From Chitinophaga pinensis (GTDB lineage: Bacteria > Bacteroidota > Bacteroidia > NS11-12g > UBA9320): a stretch of DNA of 62,743 nucleotides. Below are positions 47,700 through 57,258 of this stretch, one piece after another (position 1 is the stretch's first letter; each line of letters starts with the position of its first letter). Where the stretch lies: contig CAMDBP010000007.1 of NCBI GenBank assembly GCA_945889315.1, positions 1-62,743 on the forward strand, read 5' to 3'. The notes below the pieces were generated by a model, which had not been told where the DNA came from, searched no databases, and was given only the letters and a program-made list of their open reading frames with translations. Made by a program: the position numbers and the translations under genes.

Positions 47700-49103
47700 C
47701 TAAATTTCTTCTATATCTTCTGTCTCAGAAACGATAACGCTTACGGCAGCATCTCCTGTAACATTTACTACAGTCCGGCACATATCCAGTATTCTATCTA
47801 CCGGAAGAATAATTGCAATCCAGGCAGGATTCAGCCCTACACTCTCTAGAACCACAATCATAAGAACCAAACCAGCACTTGGCACAGCAGCGGCTCCTAT
47901 ACTTGCCAAAGTAGCGGTAAGTACAATAACCATTTGTTGGGCAAAATCTAACTCTATCATATGAAACTGTGCAAGTGCCACCACGGCCACGGCTTGATAA
48001 AGGCTTGTGCCATCCATATTTACCGTTGCTCCAATTGGCAAAACGAAACTGGTAATGCTCTTCGGGACTTTCAAATTATCGTGAACACACTCCATGGTAA
48101 CCGGCAATGTCGCCATACTGCTACTAGTTGAAAATGCAGTAAGTTGCGCTTTGCTCATCCCCTTTACAAATGTGCTAAACTTCATACCTTTCGCAAACAG
48201 ATGAATCAACAAAGGATACAAGCCAAATGCTACAGAGACTAATCCCACAATTAACACCCAAGAATAATTCATTAAGAACACCAATTGTTCTTGTAACTTA
48301 GCGAGATCTTTCCCTGCGGAAGCGACCAAACTACCTGCCATAAGCGCAAAAACAAAAAAGGGCATTATCTTAATGACTGCATTTATCATTCCGATAAATA
48401 CTTCATTTAGTCCATTGATGAGTTTGGCTACTGGCCTTCTGTCTTTCTTGCGTATTTGCATTAGAATTACACCAAAAAAAATAGAAAAGAAAATTACTTG
48501 GAGCATATTAGCGGAGAGTAATGCATCAAAAATATTGCTTGGAAAAATATCCACTATCTTATCCAGAGGACCTCTCTTTTTCTCGGCCAACGCTTTGGCT
48601 AACTTATCTGCCGTTGTTTCATCCATTTCTTGGATAGAAAGGCGATTGCGGACAGATGCAACTAATTCCGCATTTTCTGGCTTACTTATTTCGTGTACGT
48701 TATCGAGTTGAGGCACATTGGGATGTTCACTTCTCCATAGCTCATATTCTACCCGTTTTTCGAGCCTAGATGCATTCGAAGGGGAATTCCCTGGCTTTAT
48801 AATATTGACAAGTAATAATCCAATGAGTATCGCAGTAACCGTTGTCGCTAGAAAGATACTTAATGTTTTGATCCCAACACGACCCAATTGCCGTATATTT
48901 TTAAGACTAGTGATTCCTGAAATAATGGAAAAGAGTACCATGGGAACCGCAATTAGCTTAAGTATATTAATAAATATGGTGCCAAAAGGAGCAATGTAGT
49001 CAGCAGTAAATTGTACCCAACCTTGCTGAACTGCCACCACAGAATATACGATTCCTAGTATAAGAGCGATAATTACTTGCCAATGCAAGGCCATTTTTTT
49101 CAT
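47700..49103 (-). CDS. Dicarboxylate/amino acid:cation symporter (DAACS, GltP/DctA type)
   Basis: The product is 467 aa in the inner membrane with eight membrane helices and two re-entrant loops. The signature STSSSMATLPVTMECV (re-entrant loop 1), the substrate/sodium motif NMDGTSLYQAV, and AVPSAGLVLMIVVLES with PVDRILDMCRTVVNVTGDA are all intact. It imports glutamate, aspartate or C4-dicarboxylates with Na+ or H+; the substrate cannot be specified. An unusually long charged insert (about 105-190, ASRLEKRVEYELWRSEHPNV...) lies in the periplasmic loop between helices. Confidence 0.93.
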   Translation of the reverse strand: MKKMALHWQVIIALILGIVYSVVAVQQGWVQFTADYIAPFGTIFINILKLIAVPMVLFSIISGITSLKNIRQLGRVGIKTLSIFLATTVTAILIGLLLVNIIKPGNSPSNASRLEKRVEYELWRSEHPNVPQLDNVHEISKPENAELVASVRNRLSIQEMDETTADKLAKALAEKKRGPLDKIVDIFPSNIFDALLSANMLQVIFFSIFFGVILMQIRKKDRRPVAKLINGLNEVFIGMINAVIKIMPFFVFALMAGSLVASAGKDLAKLQEQLVFLMNYSWVLIVGLVSVAFGLYPLLIHLFAKGMKFSTFVKGMSKAQLTAFSTSSSMATLPVTMECVHDNLKVPKSITSFVLPIGATVNMDGTSLYQAVAVVALAQFHMIELDFAQQMVIVLTATLASIGAAAVPSAGLVLMIVVLESVGLNPAWIAIILPVDRILDMCRTVVNVTGDAAVSVIVSETEDIEEI

Positions 49104-49256
49104 TGGGTCAAATCAACGTATTTTTTTTCATAAAACAGATACGTGGCAAATGCAACTGGACATAATCTATTTTTTTATGACGCTTAAGTCAACCCAGGCA
49201 ACCTGCGTCTAAGCAAGATATACCTATAACAATACTGCATTAGGCTTGTATTTAGT

Positions 49257-50081
49257 CTAATCAAAAAAACGAACTATGTCGTTTACAACGCTAATATCTC
49301 TTAGTTTGTGACCTAATCCATTGGTGGTAATTAACTCGCTGTTAGACCATAATTGATTCACTAGAACCACATGTGCATAGGGAGCTTCTTTATCTCCAGT
49401 GTCATGTATAATAAGAGCTTGTGAGGTTTGTGATGGAGCAAATCGTATAGAAGAGTAATAACTAGGGGATAATCCTGCGTAACCTAAAAAATACGACTCC
49501 AAATTCGCCTTGACACGCGGTAATGTGTTCAGGACACGAGCGTACTCGTCCACAAACTCTGTTGCTTCACCCGGAGTGCCCAATAATGCTACTTTCTTTA
49601 ACGCTAATTGCGGTTTTTCATAAAACAGACACATGGTGGCAAAGGCACCCAAACTATGAGCAATTATATAGGTGACCGTATAGGTTTCTAATACTAATTC
49701 TATTAATCTAGCGTAAATAGGCACATTGAATATTTTACCTTCCGATTTACCATGTGCCGGAGCATCAATAGCAATAATGGTAAATTTTTCTTTATCGAAA
49801 GTTTCCACATACTTTTTCCAACGATAACTCTGACTTTGCCAGCCATGCAAACACAAAATAGTTTGAGGACCACTTCCCCATGAAAAACAGGCAATTTTCT
49901 TACCTTCAAACAGGAGAAAAGACTGCTTACTCGTTTCCAAAAATTTAGCTTGCGATGGTTTTAGTTTTACCGGAAAAGGATAGCAAAACAATAAAAAAGC
50001 ATGCTTCCCTCCTATCTTTTTGGAGATGAGGTTTATAAAATTTAGGTATCTGCCTAAAATAAAAATAATCGCTTTTTGCAT
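49257..50081 (-). CDS. Alpha/beta hydrolase
   Basis: The product is 274 aa with the alpha/beta-hydrolase fold. The oxyanion region is TILCLHGWQSQSYRWKKYVE. The nucleophile elbow AHSLGAF carries an Ala in place of the first glycine of GxSxG. The acid lies in LIIHDTGDKEAPYAH and the catalytic histidine in NGLGHKLR near the C-terminus. The triad is therefore complete and an esterase or lipase-like activity is plausible; the substrate is unknown. A TAACTTTG box on the minus strand lies 8 nt upstream of the ATG. Confidence 0.87.
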   Translation of the reverse strand: MQKAIIFILGRYLNFINLISKKIGGKHAFLLFCYPFPVKLKPSQAKFLETSKQSFLLFEGKKIACFSWGSGPQTILCLHGWQSQSYRWKKYVETFDKEKFTIIAIDAPAHGKSEGKIFNVPIYARLIELVLETYTVTYIIAHSLGAFATMCLFYEKPQLALKKVALLGTPGEATEFVDEYARVLNTLPRVKANLESYFLGYAGLSPSYYSSIRFAPSQTSQALIIHDTGDKEAPYAHVVLVNQLWSNSELITTNGLGHKLRDISVVNDIVRFFD

Positions 50082-50089
50082 TGATGCTA

Positions 50090-50097
50090 CAAAGTTA
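50090..50097 (-). promoter_or_regulatory. -7 promoter box of the alpha/beta hydrolase gene
   Basis: The minus strand reads TAACTTTG, an exact TAnnTTTG match, ending 8 nt before the ATG at 50081. Confidence 0.45.
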
Positions 50098-50199
50098 AGG
50101 CTTTAACTTACCTGGTGCTTGTTAAAAGAAAGGTAAATGCTTTAATCCAGGGACTTTTTAAGATGGACACCTTCGACCTACGAACAACACTTGTGCAGT

Positions 50200-51255
50200 T
50201 TATAGAAGGAAGTCACCTATCACCAAAGCCGCTAATGTCTCTACAATTGGTACAGCTCTAGGAACTACGCATGGATCATGGCGACCTGTTGCTTCAAGGT
50301 TGATTTTTTCTCCTGAGTTTGTAATGGTTTGCTGTGATACTCCTATGGTAGCGGTTGGTTTAAAAGCTACTCTAAAAACGATTTCCATTCCGTTGCTTAT
50401 CCCACCTTGAATACCTCCCGAATTATTGGTTGTTGTTTGTGTTTTCCCATCTGCTAACGTAAATGAATCATTTACCTCTGAACCTCGTTTGCTGCTCATT
50501 TCAAAGCCACCTCCTATTTCAAAACCCTTTACTGCATTGATGCTCATCATGGCATGTGCGAGTGCTGCATTTAATTTATCAAAAATCGGGTTTCCTAGTC
50601 CTGCAGTAACGCCTTTAATCACACATTCTATTACACCACCAAGACTATCTTTTTGAGCACTAGCTTGCTGTATAGTGTCAATCATTTCCTTGGCTATATG
50701 TGCATCAGGACAGCGCACTATATTTGATTCAACGCTATCTGGGCTATAGTATTTAGGCTGAGTGGTTAGCTTTATCGTGCTTATTTGATGTACATATGCC
50801 CCGATGTAAACACCTTTTTCTTTAACCAATAAATCTTGCACTAAGGCTCCAGCGGCCACCCAACCTGCGGTTACTCTTGCACTGCTGCGACCACCTCCTC
50901 GGTAATCTCTTATGCCATATCTCGCCTCATAGGTATAATCGGCGTGACTCGGCCTATACACCTCTTTTAAGTGAGAATAATCTTTAGAATTTTGATTCGT
51001 ATTCTTAATCTGAAAATGGATTGGTGCACCGGTAGTTTTACCTTCGAAAACACCACTGTTTATGATTACTTCATCGTTTTCAGTACGAGGAGTAGCGATA
51101 CTACTTTGACCTGGCTTTCTTCTATCTAATTGATATTGAATGAACGTTTTATCTATCGGGAACCCAGAAGGGAATCCGTCTAGCACCGCTCCTATCACCT
51201 CCCCGTGCGATTCACCGTAGCTAGTAAGCCTAATATTCTTTCCTAAGGTATTCAA
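50200..51255 (-). CDS. aroC: Chorismate synthase
   Basis: AroC converts EPSP to chorismate with reduced FMN, the last shikimate-pathway step. The 351-aa product has GKNIRLTSYGESHGEVIGAVLDGFPSG at the start, RRKPGQSSIATPR, RPSHADYTYEARYGIRDYRGGGRSSARVT, SNGMEIVFRVAFKPTATIG and RHDPCVVPRAVPIVE. The start is TTG at 51255; no in-frame ATG precedes GKNIR, and a TATCTTCG box lies 8 nt upstream. Third of the minus-strand aroB-aroA-aroC run, with a 32-base gap after aroA that contains this box, so it may also be transcribed on its own. Confidence 0.97.
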   Translation of the reverse strand: MNTLGKNIRLTSYGESHGEVIGAVLDGFPSGFPIDKTFIQYQLDRRKPGQSSIATPRTENDEVIINSGVFEGKTTGAPIHFQIKNTNQNSKDYSHLKEVYRPSHADYTYEARYGIRDYRGGGRSSARVTAGWVAAGALVQDLLVKEKGVYIGAYVHQISTIKLTTQPKYYSPDSVESNIVRCPDAHIAKEMIDTIQQASAQKDSLGGVIECVIKGVTAGLGNPIFDKLNAALAHAMMSINAVKGFEIGGGFEMSSKRGSEVNDSFTLADGKTQTTTNNSGGIQGGISNGMEIVFRVAFKPTATIGVSQQTITNSGEKINLEATGRHDPCVVPRAVPIVETLAALVIGDFLL

Positions 51256-51263
51256 ATTGAGTA

Positions 51264-51271
51264 CGAAGATA
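51264..51271 (-). promoter_or_regulatory. -7 box variant between aroA and aroC
   Basis: The minus strand reads TATCTTCG (one mismatch to TAnnTTTG), 8 nt before the TTG start of aroC. It suggests an internal start site for aroC inside the aro run. Confidence 0.35.
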
Positions 51272-51287
51272 CACTAGAGTTTTTGGA

Positions 51288-52538
51288 TTAGTCTAACACC
51301 TTTGCCTCCTCTTCTACAATAAAGCCAACCCGCTTCAAATCTTGCCAAAAGTGAGGATACGATTTTTTTACGACCTCTTTATCTTCAATTAAAATTGGCT
51401 GCAAAACAGCTAATGGCGCGACGCACATAGCCATTCTATGATCGCCATAAGTTTCAAAGTACGTGTCTGGTCTAAGATCAAATTGTGTAGCATCCAATTT
51501 CCAAAGCTCTTCCTCTTTCGTAAATTTTACTCCCATTTTAGCTAAGTGCTGCGTAAGCGCATCTTCGCGATTGCATTCTTTGTGTTTTAGGCTATCTAAC
51601 CCTCTCAGATTCACATTTTTTTTGCCAACTGCAGGTATGAGCATAGCGAAAGTCATAGCTGAGTCAGGGAATTGAGCGTAATTTAAGTCCGTTACTACTT
51701 CGATACTGCCTTCTTCATTTTTAGTAATACGAATACCGCCATTTTTTTCTTCAAAAAACATAGCCTTATTACCTACGTCGTAGAGTTTAGTTCGTTCTCT
51801 TGACATATTGTCTAAGCGTAATCCAGGAAAAAAGAGATCTACTTCTTTGGCCAGATGCGCTATACTTAACCAATAGTAGAAAGAGGTCCAATCGGGCTCA
51901 ATTTGAAAATACTCCCCATCAAATTTCTGTTGTTTGTTCACACTAAGATATTGGCCTTTAATAAATACAGTAAAACCCATTCTTCGCAAGCACGATATCG
52001 TAAGTTGAACATAGGAATACGAAGACATTTTTGTGTTAACTTTTAAGTTAAAATCACCCTCTATTAAAGGTGCAATGAGTAATAATGCAGAAATAAATTG
52101 ACTACTTCTTACTGCTGTGACATCAATAAGTGTTGATTTCGCTATTAGTTTTCTTCCATTTACCTTTAGTGGCGCGTAACCATCATTCTCTAGATATTCT
52201 ATTTCCGCCCCAAAAATCCGTAAGGCATCTACCAATTCTGCAATGGGTCTTTGATGCAATCGTTCTGTGCCTCTAATAATCCATTCGCCTGGCGTTACTG
52301 CAGTATAAGCCAATAAAAACCGAAAGGATGTTCCTGCATCTTCAACATCTAATACGCGGGATTCTTGTGATAGAATACGTACCAATAGCTGCGTATCATT
52401 CGCTTCCGAAAGATTATCTAAAAAAACACCCGGCTCATACAGTTTTTGTAGCATCAGCAATCTATTGCTTATACTTTTAGAACTTGGCAACTTTACATCT
52501 CCTTTTACAACGGACGTTGGGTGTGAGAGTCTTATCAT
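51288..52538 (-). CDS. aroA: 3-phosphoshikimate 1-carboxyvinyltransferase (EPSP synthase)
   Basis: AroA transfers enolpyruvyl from PEP to shikimate 3-phosphate. The 416-aa product shows the two-domain EPSP synthase fold: VKLPSSKSISNRLLML (substrate-binding lysine loop), AGTSFRFLLAY, SSQFISALLL, the catalytic aspartate in FPDSAMTFAML, KHKECNREDAL and TYGDHRMAMCVAPLA. It overlaps aroB by 4 bases (ATGA-type), showing an operon. The active-site segment is somewhat divergent from proteobacterial enzymes, as usual for this phylum. Confidence 0.95.
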   Translation of the reverse strand: MIRLSHPTSVVKGDVKLPSSKSISNRLLMLQKLYEPGVFLDNLSEANDTQLLVRILSQESRVLDVEDAGTSFRFLLAYTAVTPGEWIIRGTERLHQRPIAELVDALRIFGAEIEYLENDGYAPLKVNGRKLIAKSTLIDVTAVRSSQFISALLLIAPLIEGDFNLKVNTKMSSYSYVQLTISCLRRMGFTVFIKGQYLSVNKQQKFDGEYFQIEPDWTSFYYWLSIAHLAKEVDLFFPGLRLDNMSRERTKLYDVGNKAMFFEEKNGGIRITKNEEGSIEVVTDLNYAQFPDSAMTFAMLIPAVGKKNVNLRGLDSLKHKECNREDALTQHLAKMGVKFTKEEELWKLDATQFDLRPDTYFETYGDHRMAMCVAPLAVLQPILIEDKEVVKKSYPHFWQDLKRVGFIVEEEAKVLD

Positions 52539-53554
52539 TTAAGATTTGCTAAAAAATCAAGTCCTTCTTTGATAAGTGCTGACTTCACATATTGGTCATG
52601 AACACCTTGGCCAATGCTTGTAATTAAGGAACAGTTTATCCCTAGGTCTGTATTTTTTTTATCTTTCAGAAGATAAGGCTTTAATTCGTCATATGTAGGG
52701 ATATCGTCACTAATCCCACTCACTACGCGTTGTAATACAATGGTTAATTCGTGAAGTTCATCTTTGCTTAACCCCACCATCTCAGTACTTATATATGCTT
52801 CCACTATCATACCTAAGGCTACTGAAACTCCGTGCGAAAGTGATTCGTTTTCATCATTTATTTTTAGGCTAAACGACTCTATTGCGTGACCAATAGTATG
52901 CCCAAAATTAAGTCGTTTTCGTACACCTTGATCTCTAAAATCTTGATCGACATGATTTTTCTTAATCGCTATAGAATCAAGAATGAGTTGATTTTCAAGA
53001 TGTTGATTTTCTTGAAGAAAGAGCATTTTTACCTGATCATAATGGGACCTATCCGCAATAAGACCATGCTTAAGCATTTCCACATAACCATTTACTTTCT
53101 CTTTACATGATAAGGTTTCTAGGAAAATATCGCATATGAAGATTTCTTCAGCCTCCTTAAACGAACCAATATAGTTTTTGTATCCCATGAAGTTTACTCC
53201 ATTTTTGCCCCCTACAGAGGCATCAACCATTGCCAACAAACTAGTAGGGACTAATACTGATCGTATCCCTCGTTGAAAACATCCTGCTGCAAAAGCTCCC
53301 ATATCGCAAATCACCCCTCCTCCAAGACATAGTAAAATCGTTTCTCGTGTTGCACCAAACTCAGCAAGCTTTTTCCAAATAAACTCGCAGCTATCCAGAT
53401 TTTTGTACCCTTCTCCATAAGGCACACTAAAATACGGAACTTCCTCCAAAAGTAACGGATAGCAATAATTCATGGTGTGCTCATCGGCCAGAACAATAAT
53501 GTTCGCTTGATTTTTTTGCACATAAGTCTGAAGACTAAATATATCTATTTTCAA
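52535..53554 (-). CDS. aroB: 3-dehydroquinate synthase
   Basis: AroB makes 3-dehydroquinate from DAHP in the shikimate pathway, using NAD+ and a divalent metal. The 339-aa product has PYGEGYKNLDSCEFIW, the NAD-binding LCLGGGVICDMGAFAAGCFQRG, PTSLLAMVDASVGGKNGVN and the metal-binding LNFGHTIGHAIES. The start is TTG at 53554, only 5 nt after an exact TACCTTTG box, so a leaderless TTG-initiated message is implied. First gene of aroB-aroA-aroC. Confidence 0.95.
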   Translation of the reverse strand: MKIDIFSLQTYVQKNQANIIVLADEHTMNYCYPLLLEEVPYFSVPYGEGYKNLDSCEFIWKKLAEFGATRETILLCLGGGVICDMGAFAAGCFQRGIRSVLVPTSLLAMVDASVGGKNGVNFMGYKNYIGSFKEAEEIFICDIFLETLSCKEKVNGYVEMLKHGLIADRSHYDQVKMLFLQENQHLENQLILDSIAIKKNHVDQDFRDQGVRKRLNFGHTIGHAIESFSLKINDENESLSHGVSVALGMIVEAYISTEMVGLSKDELHELTIVLQRVVSGISDDIPTYDELKPYLLKDKKNTDLGINCSLITSIGQGVHDQYVKSALIKEGLDFLANLK

Positions 53555-53559
53555 CCTTT

Positions 53560-53567
53560 CAAAGGTA
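53560..53567 (-). promoter_or_regulatory. -7 promoter box of the aroB-aroA-aroC run
   Basis: The minus strand reads TACCTTTG (exact consensus), ending 5 nt before the TTG start of aroB at 53554. Confidence 0.5.
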
Positions 53568-53824
53568 TCGTAACTATATTTTATTCATTCTATCCTTTTT
53601 TGCTGATTTTATAAACAGAATCACTTTTCTACTTCGCAAGCTGAAAGAAAGCACCGCACATTAATTTCGTTTAAACAACTATTCCTTTCTCTTGCAAGTT
53701 GATTAAAGATCATCAGAATGTTGATATTTTAGGCAATTACTTACCCCACTTTTAACTTGATTCCGCACTTTGACCAAAAAGCTTTGCATTTATGCACTAT
53801 TCGGCTGTTACTTTGAACCATTAT

Positions 53825-54835
53825 ATGAAGAATTACGTTTGGATCATTATAATTCTGTTGGCAGCTGTTGGGGTTTATTATTTAGTAGGCAGCAGAAACG
53901 GGGAAGCTCACCTGCGCGACGCCAGTAATTTTGCCGTAAATGACGTACGAAAAATAGACCTAATAACCATTAAAGATAGAGAAGGACAGACCATTGTTCT
54001 TGAAAAAAAAGATGGATCTTGGATATTAAACAAAGAATACAAAGCTAGTCAAGCCGCCATTGACTTATTACTGAACGAAACAATAAGTCAAATACGCATA
54101 AAAGGACCCGTTCCAACCGCAAGTCGAGAAACTGTAATTCGACGTATGGTAGGGAACTCTAAACATGTTAAAATATACGAAGACGGCGAGCTAATTAGAG
54201 ATTATTATGTCGGGCCACCTAACTCCGATCAATCGGGTTCATTTCTTCATATTGAAGGCTCTAAGACTCCTTACGTTGCCCATGTGCTCGGTTTTGATGG
54301 CGTGTTAGACCCCAAATACAGTACGGATATTCAAGATTGGTACGACCGCACAGTTTTTGACTACAAACCAGGTGAAATCACCAAAATAATAGTTACAAAT
54401 TTTGAAGTGCCATCGGAGTCTTTTACCCTATCTCGCATGGACAGTACCTACCGCATACAACCTGCTGTTAGTCATCTTTCTCAATCCGCAGCAAGAAGTT
54501 ACTTCTCCCTGTTTACCTTTAAAAATTTTGAAGGATTTGCCAATTATCTTACGTCTAAAAGTAAAGATTCAATCACGAAATCGATGCCTTATATGACCAT
54601 TACAGCAGAGCTTACCAATGGTAAAATACAAGAGCTTAGACTACACAGAAAAGGAGGAATAACAGATGGACAAACCTTAGTTGACAAAACAGGGAATACC
54701 ATTATTCAAGACACCGAACGCTATTTTGCCACTTTTACAGGTTTTAAGCAACTGGTTACTGTTCAGGAATATGTTTTTGGTAAATTAATAACACGACGCA
54801 GTTTCTTTGATTCTAGCTTTGGTCAAAAACCATAA
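53825..54835 (+). CDS. DUF4340 family protein
   Basis: The product is 336 aa from ATG 53825 (MKNYVWIIIILLAAVGVYYLV); an earlier in-frame ATG at 53792 adds eleven residues before the membrane helix that do not look like a signal start. One N-terminal membrane helix is followed by a large extracytoplasmic beta-rich domain with the DUF4340 pattern VRKIDLITIKDREGQTIVLEKKDGSWIL, a helical insertion (KASQAAIDLLLNETISQIR) and a second similar module (about 175-300). Such proteins often accompany GldG-type ABC components, but none is adjacent here. The function is unknown. The 3' end overlaps the convergent rluD-like gene by 13 bases. Confidence 0.8.
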   Translation: MKNYVWIIIILLAAVGVYYLVGSRNGEAHLRDASNFAVNDVRKIDLITIKDREGQTIVLEKKDGSWILNKEYKASQAAIDLLLNETISQIRIKGPVPTASRETVIRRMVGNSKHVKIYEDGELIRDYYVGPPNSDQSGSFLHIEGSKTPYVAHVLGFDGVLDPKYSTDIQDWYDRTVFDYKPGEITKIIVTNFEVPSESFTLSRMDSTYRIQPAVSHLSQSAARSYFSLFTFKNFEGFANYLTSKSKDSITKSMPYMTITAELTNGKIQELRLHRKGGITDGQTLVDKTGNTIIQDTERYFATFTGFKQLVTVQEYVFGKLITRRSFFDSSFGQKP

Positions 54836-55860
54836 GTAGCAGCAGCAGTTCTCCATTTTTCCAGAACCGTAAGCATATCAAGTGGCAATTCTGAATCAAA
54901 CTGCACCCATTCTTTGGTCGTAGGATGTATAAAACCGAGTGACTTAGCATGCAAACCTTGTCTAGGCATGATGCTAAAGCAATTATCCACAAAATGTTTG
55001 TACTTACTAAAAATAACACCTTTTAAAATGCGGTTACCACCATATTTTTCATCACTAAAAATAGGATGACCCAAATGCTTTAGATGAACCCTTATTTGGT
55101 GTGTACGCCCTGTCTCCAGGTTGCATTGAACTAGCGATGTATACACAAAATCTTCTAGAACTTTATAGTGCGTCACGGCGTGTTTCCCTCTTTCCTCGCC
55201 AGGATCTGTAACCACAAAGCGCTTGCGGTCGTACTCATCTCTGCCGATAAATGATTCCACCGTTCCCTCTTTAGGTTCAAAGCTACCCCACGCTAACGCT
55301 AAGTAGGTACGCTCAATTGTGTGATCTTTAAACTGCTTACTCAGATGCGCCATTGCTTCATCTGTTTTCGCAATCACGAGCAATCCACTGGTATTTTTAT
55401 CAATACGATGTACCAACCAAGGACGCTTCCCTGTGTGAGTTGCTTTTTCGTTAAGTATATATGCTAGTGCGTTAATTAAAGTGCCTGTTTTATTGCCAAA
55501 ACCAGGATGTACTACCATGCCAGCCGGTTTATTCACAATCATAATCGCATCGTCTTCATAACGAATATCTAATGGAATATCCTGTGCAATAACCTCTAAT
55601 TCTTCGGGTTCCTTATCTACCAACACTTCAATGGAATCATTAGGCTTAACCTTATAGTTAGACCTCACCGCTTTGCCACCCACTATTACTTGTTTGCGCT
55701 CTATAGCTTCTTGCAGCTTGTTTCGAGAAGCACGCTCTATTCTGTCTACTAAGAATTTATCGATTCGCAAAGGCTCTTGACCTTTATCTACGGTAAAGGC
55801 ATATTTCAAGAAAAGGCCATCTTCCTGTACCTCTATGTTTTCCTCTGAATTAATAGGCAT
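54823..55860 (-). CDS. RluA/RluD-family pseudouridine synthase
   Basis: The product is 345 aa. An S4 RNA-binding domain at about 28-90 (LRIDKFLVDRIERASRNKLQEAI) is followed by the RluA-type catalytic domain. The catalytic aspartate sits in the motif HRIDKNTSGLLVIAKT, with GTLINALAY before it and ETGRTHQIRVHLKHLGHPIFSDEKYG after it. By full-length architecture it is closest to RluD (23S rRNA positions 1911/1915/1917), but RluA/RluC-type specificity cannot be excluded. It is convergent with the DUF4340 gene. Confidence 0.93.
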   Translation of the reverse strand: MPINSEENIEVQEDGLFLKYAFTVDKGQEPLRIDKFLVDRIERASRNKLQEAIERKQVIVGGKAVRSNYKVKPNDSIEVLVDKEPEELEVIAQDIPLDIRYEDDAIMIVNKPAGMVVHPGFGNKTGTLINALAYILNEKATHTGKRPWLVHRIDKNTSGLLVIAKTDEAMAHLSKQFKDHTIERTYLALAWGSFEPKEGTVESFIGRDEYDRKRFVVTDPGEERGKHAVTHYKVLEDFVYTSLVQCNLETGRTHQIRVHLKHLGHPIFSDEKYGGNRILKGVIFSKYKHFVDNCFSIMPRQGLHAKSLGFIHPTTKEWVQFDSELPLDMLTVLEKWRTAAATYGF

Positions 55861-55914
55861 TTCTGTTCTTTATATTTAACGCTCGCTTAATATACGAAGA
55901 ACGCCTATTAAGTT

Positions 55915-55922
55915 TATTTTTG
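55915..55922 (+). promoter_or_regulatory. -7 promoter box of the phosphosugar isomerase gene
   Basis: TATTTTTG matches TAnnTTTG and lies 27 nt before the ATG at 55950, in the divergent region with the pseudouridine synthase gene. Confidence 0.45.
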
Positions 55923-55949
55923 CGGCAACAAAGGTATTAGGAAAATTAC

Positions 55950-56948
55950 ATGATAACACACGAATCGTCTTTAGAGAATTTTACAGAGCAATTTGACTAC
56001 GTTTTAGAAAACTATTCAGCTCACGGTTTAGACGTAAAAAATTACAATAACATCGTTTTAGGTGGATTAGGCGGCAGCGGCATAGGTGCCGTAATAATCA
56101 AAAACTGGTTATTTGATAAATGTCCAATTCCTATAGAAACAGTAGCTGATTACCATTTACCTAATTATATCTCGGCGAAGACATTAGTAGTCTTAAATTC
56201 GTATTCAGGCAATACGGAAGAGACCATTAGCCTATTTCACGAAGCAAAAGAAAAAGGCTGTCACATAGTCGTAATCGCTGGAGGTGGAACAATGCAAGCA
56301 CTTGCAGAAGCAGATAACGTAAAACATTACGGATTAAAAGGTGGATTCCAACCTCGTATGACTATTGGCCTTGGCCTTAGTTATCTTGCGCTTATTTTAG
56401 GTGAACTTATGGGTGATGATCAGCGTGCAGAACTAGAATCAATTAGAGCCTATTTTAAAGCTGAAATGCCTCGTATGCAAGAAAGCGCTCAACGTATTTT
56501 TGATTTCTTTAAAAATACCCCTTCGAAAAAATTTGTCATTGTAGCCGACAGACAGTATGCGCCAGTTGCGGTACGTTTCACACAACAATTACAAGAAAAC
56601 GCTAAACTAGAGGGTTTTGTGAGTGTGTTACCCGAAGCAAACCATAACATGATTGAGTCTTATACGCGAAAGTTAGATACTAACTACGTGATGTTATACT
56701 CCACTTTAAATCCGAGAGTTGAAGCTCGATTTGATTTCTTAATTTCTCACTTAGAGTTGGAGAACAATAAAGTTTTTCCGCTACACGTGCCAGAATTTAC
56801 GCTTCAATCCATGTTTGATATTATATATAGACTAGACTGGGTTAGTGTTCATTTAGCTAACGAGTTAGGTGCTGACCTTATGAATGTGCCCATTATTATG
56901 AATCTCAAAGGATTCTTAAGTGATTTAGAAATCGTAGAAGGCGAATAG
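55950..56948 (+). CDS. Bifunctional phosphoglucose/phosphomannose isomerase (SIS domain)
   Basis: The product is 332 aa with tandem SIS folds of the PGI/PMI type first described in archaea. The markers are VLGGLGGSGIGAVIIKNWL, the SIS phosphate-binding LVVLNSYSGNTEETIS, FQPRMTIGLGLSYLALIL, LPEANHNMIES (the catalytic Glu/His region) and the end WVSVHLANELGADLMNVPIIMNLK. It should interconvert glucose-6-P/fructose-6-P and mannose-6-P/fructose-6-P in the cytoplasm, which would feed GDP-mannose and cell-envelope sugars. An intrinsic terminator follows 24 bases after the stop. Confidence 0.92.
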   Translation: MITHESSLENFTEQFDYVLENYSAHGLDVKNYNNIVLGGLGGSGIGAVIIKNWLFDKCPIPIETVADYHLPNYISAKTLVVLNSYSGNTEETISLFHEAKEKGCHIVVIAGGGTMQALAEADNVKHYGLKGGFQPRMTIGLGLSYLALILGELMGDDQRAELESIRAYFKAEMPRMQESAQRIFDFFKNTPSKKFVIVADRQYAPVAVRFTQQLQENAKLEGFVSVLPEANHNMIESYTRKLDTNYVMLYSTLNPRVEARFDFLISHLELENNKVFPLHVPEFTLQSMFDIIYRLDWVSVHLANELGADLMNVPIIMNLKGFLSDLEIVEGE

Positions 56949-57258
56949 AATAGTTATATCCCGCAGATTATAAAAAAATGCCAAGTGAAAACTTGGCATT
57001 TTTTTATTTCGGTAAATCTTAACTGCACTAGCGGTTACCCCCAACACAAATTTTTATTGCATTGACAGTCGATTTTAGGGTTGCTTTTTGAATTATAATT
57101 ACAGAACTAAATTTTGTATGTCCAAAACACATTATTTTATCTTTTTTTCAAACCTTTTTACCCTTTGCATTAATAATTGATTAAAATTTGCAGTGAATAA
57201 AAAGTGGAGCATCTACAGGCACATACATAATAAGTAGATACTCTTTTAGGTAACAATA
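56949..57258. other. Intergenic region before kup
   Basis: It holds the terminator at 56972-57006 and then about 250 AT-rich bases upstream of kup. I find no open frame and no riboswitch fold I can recognise; a c-di-AMP element was considered because it regulates K+ uptake elsewhere, but no conserved core is visible. A partial -7 box (AAAATTTG at 57183-57190) could be the kup promoter. Confidence 0.5.
56972..57006 (+). terminator. Rho-independent terminator after the phosphosugar isomerase gene
   Basis: A stem of AAATGCCAAGT / ACTTGGCATTT with a short GAAA-containing loop is followed by a run of T residues (strong on the plus strand). Confidence 0.85.

Noticed and set aside
57007-57258. c-di-AMP (ydaO-type) riboswitch before kup
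   Set aside because: No conserved core or long paired helices could be drawn, and such switches are not typical of this phylum.
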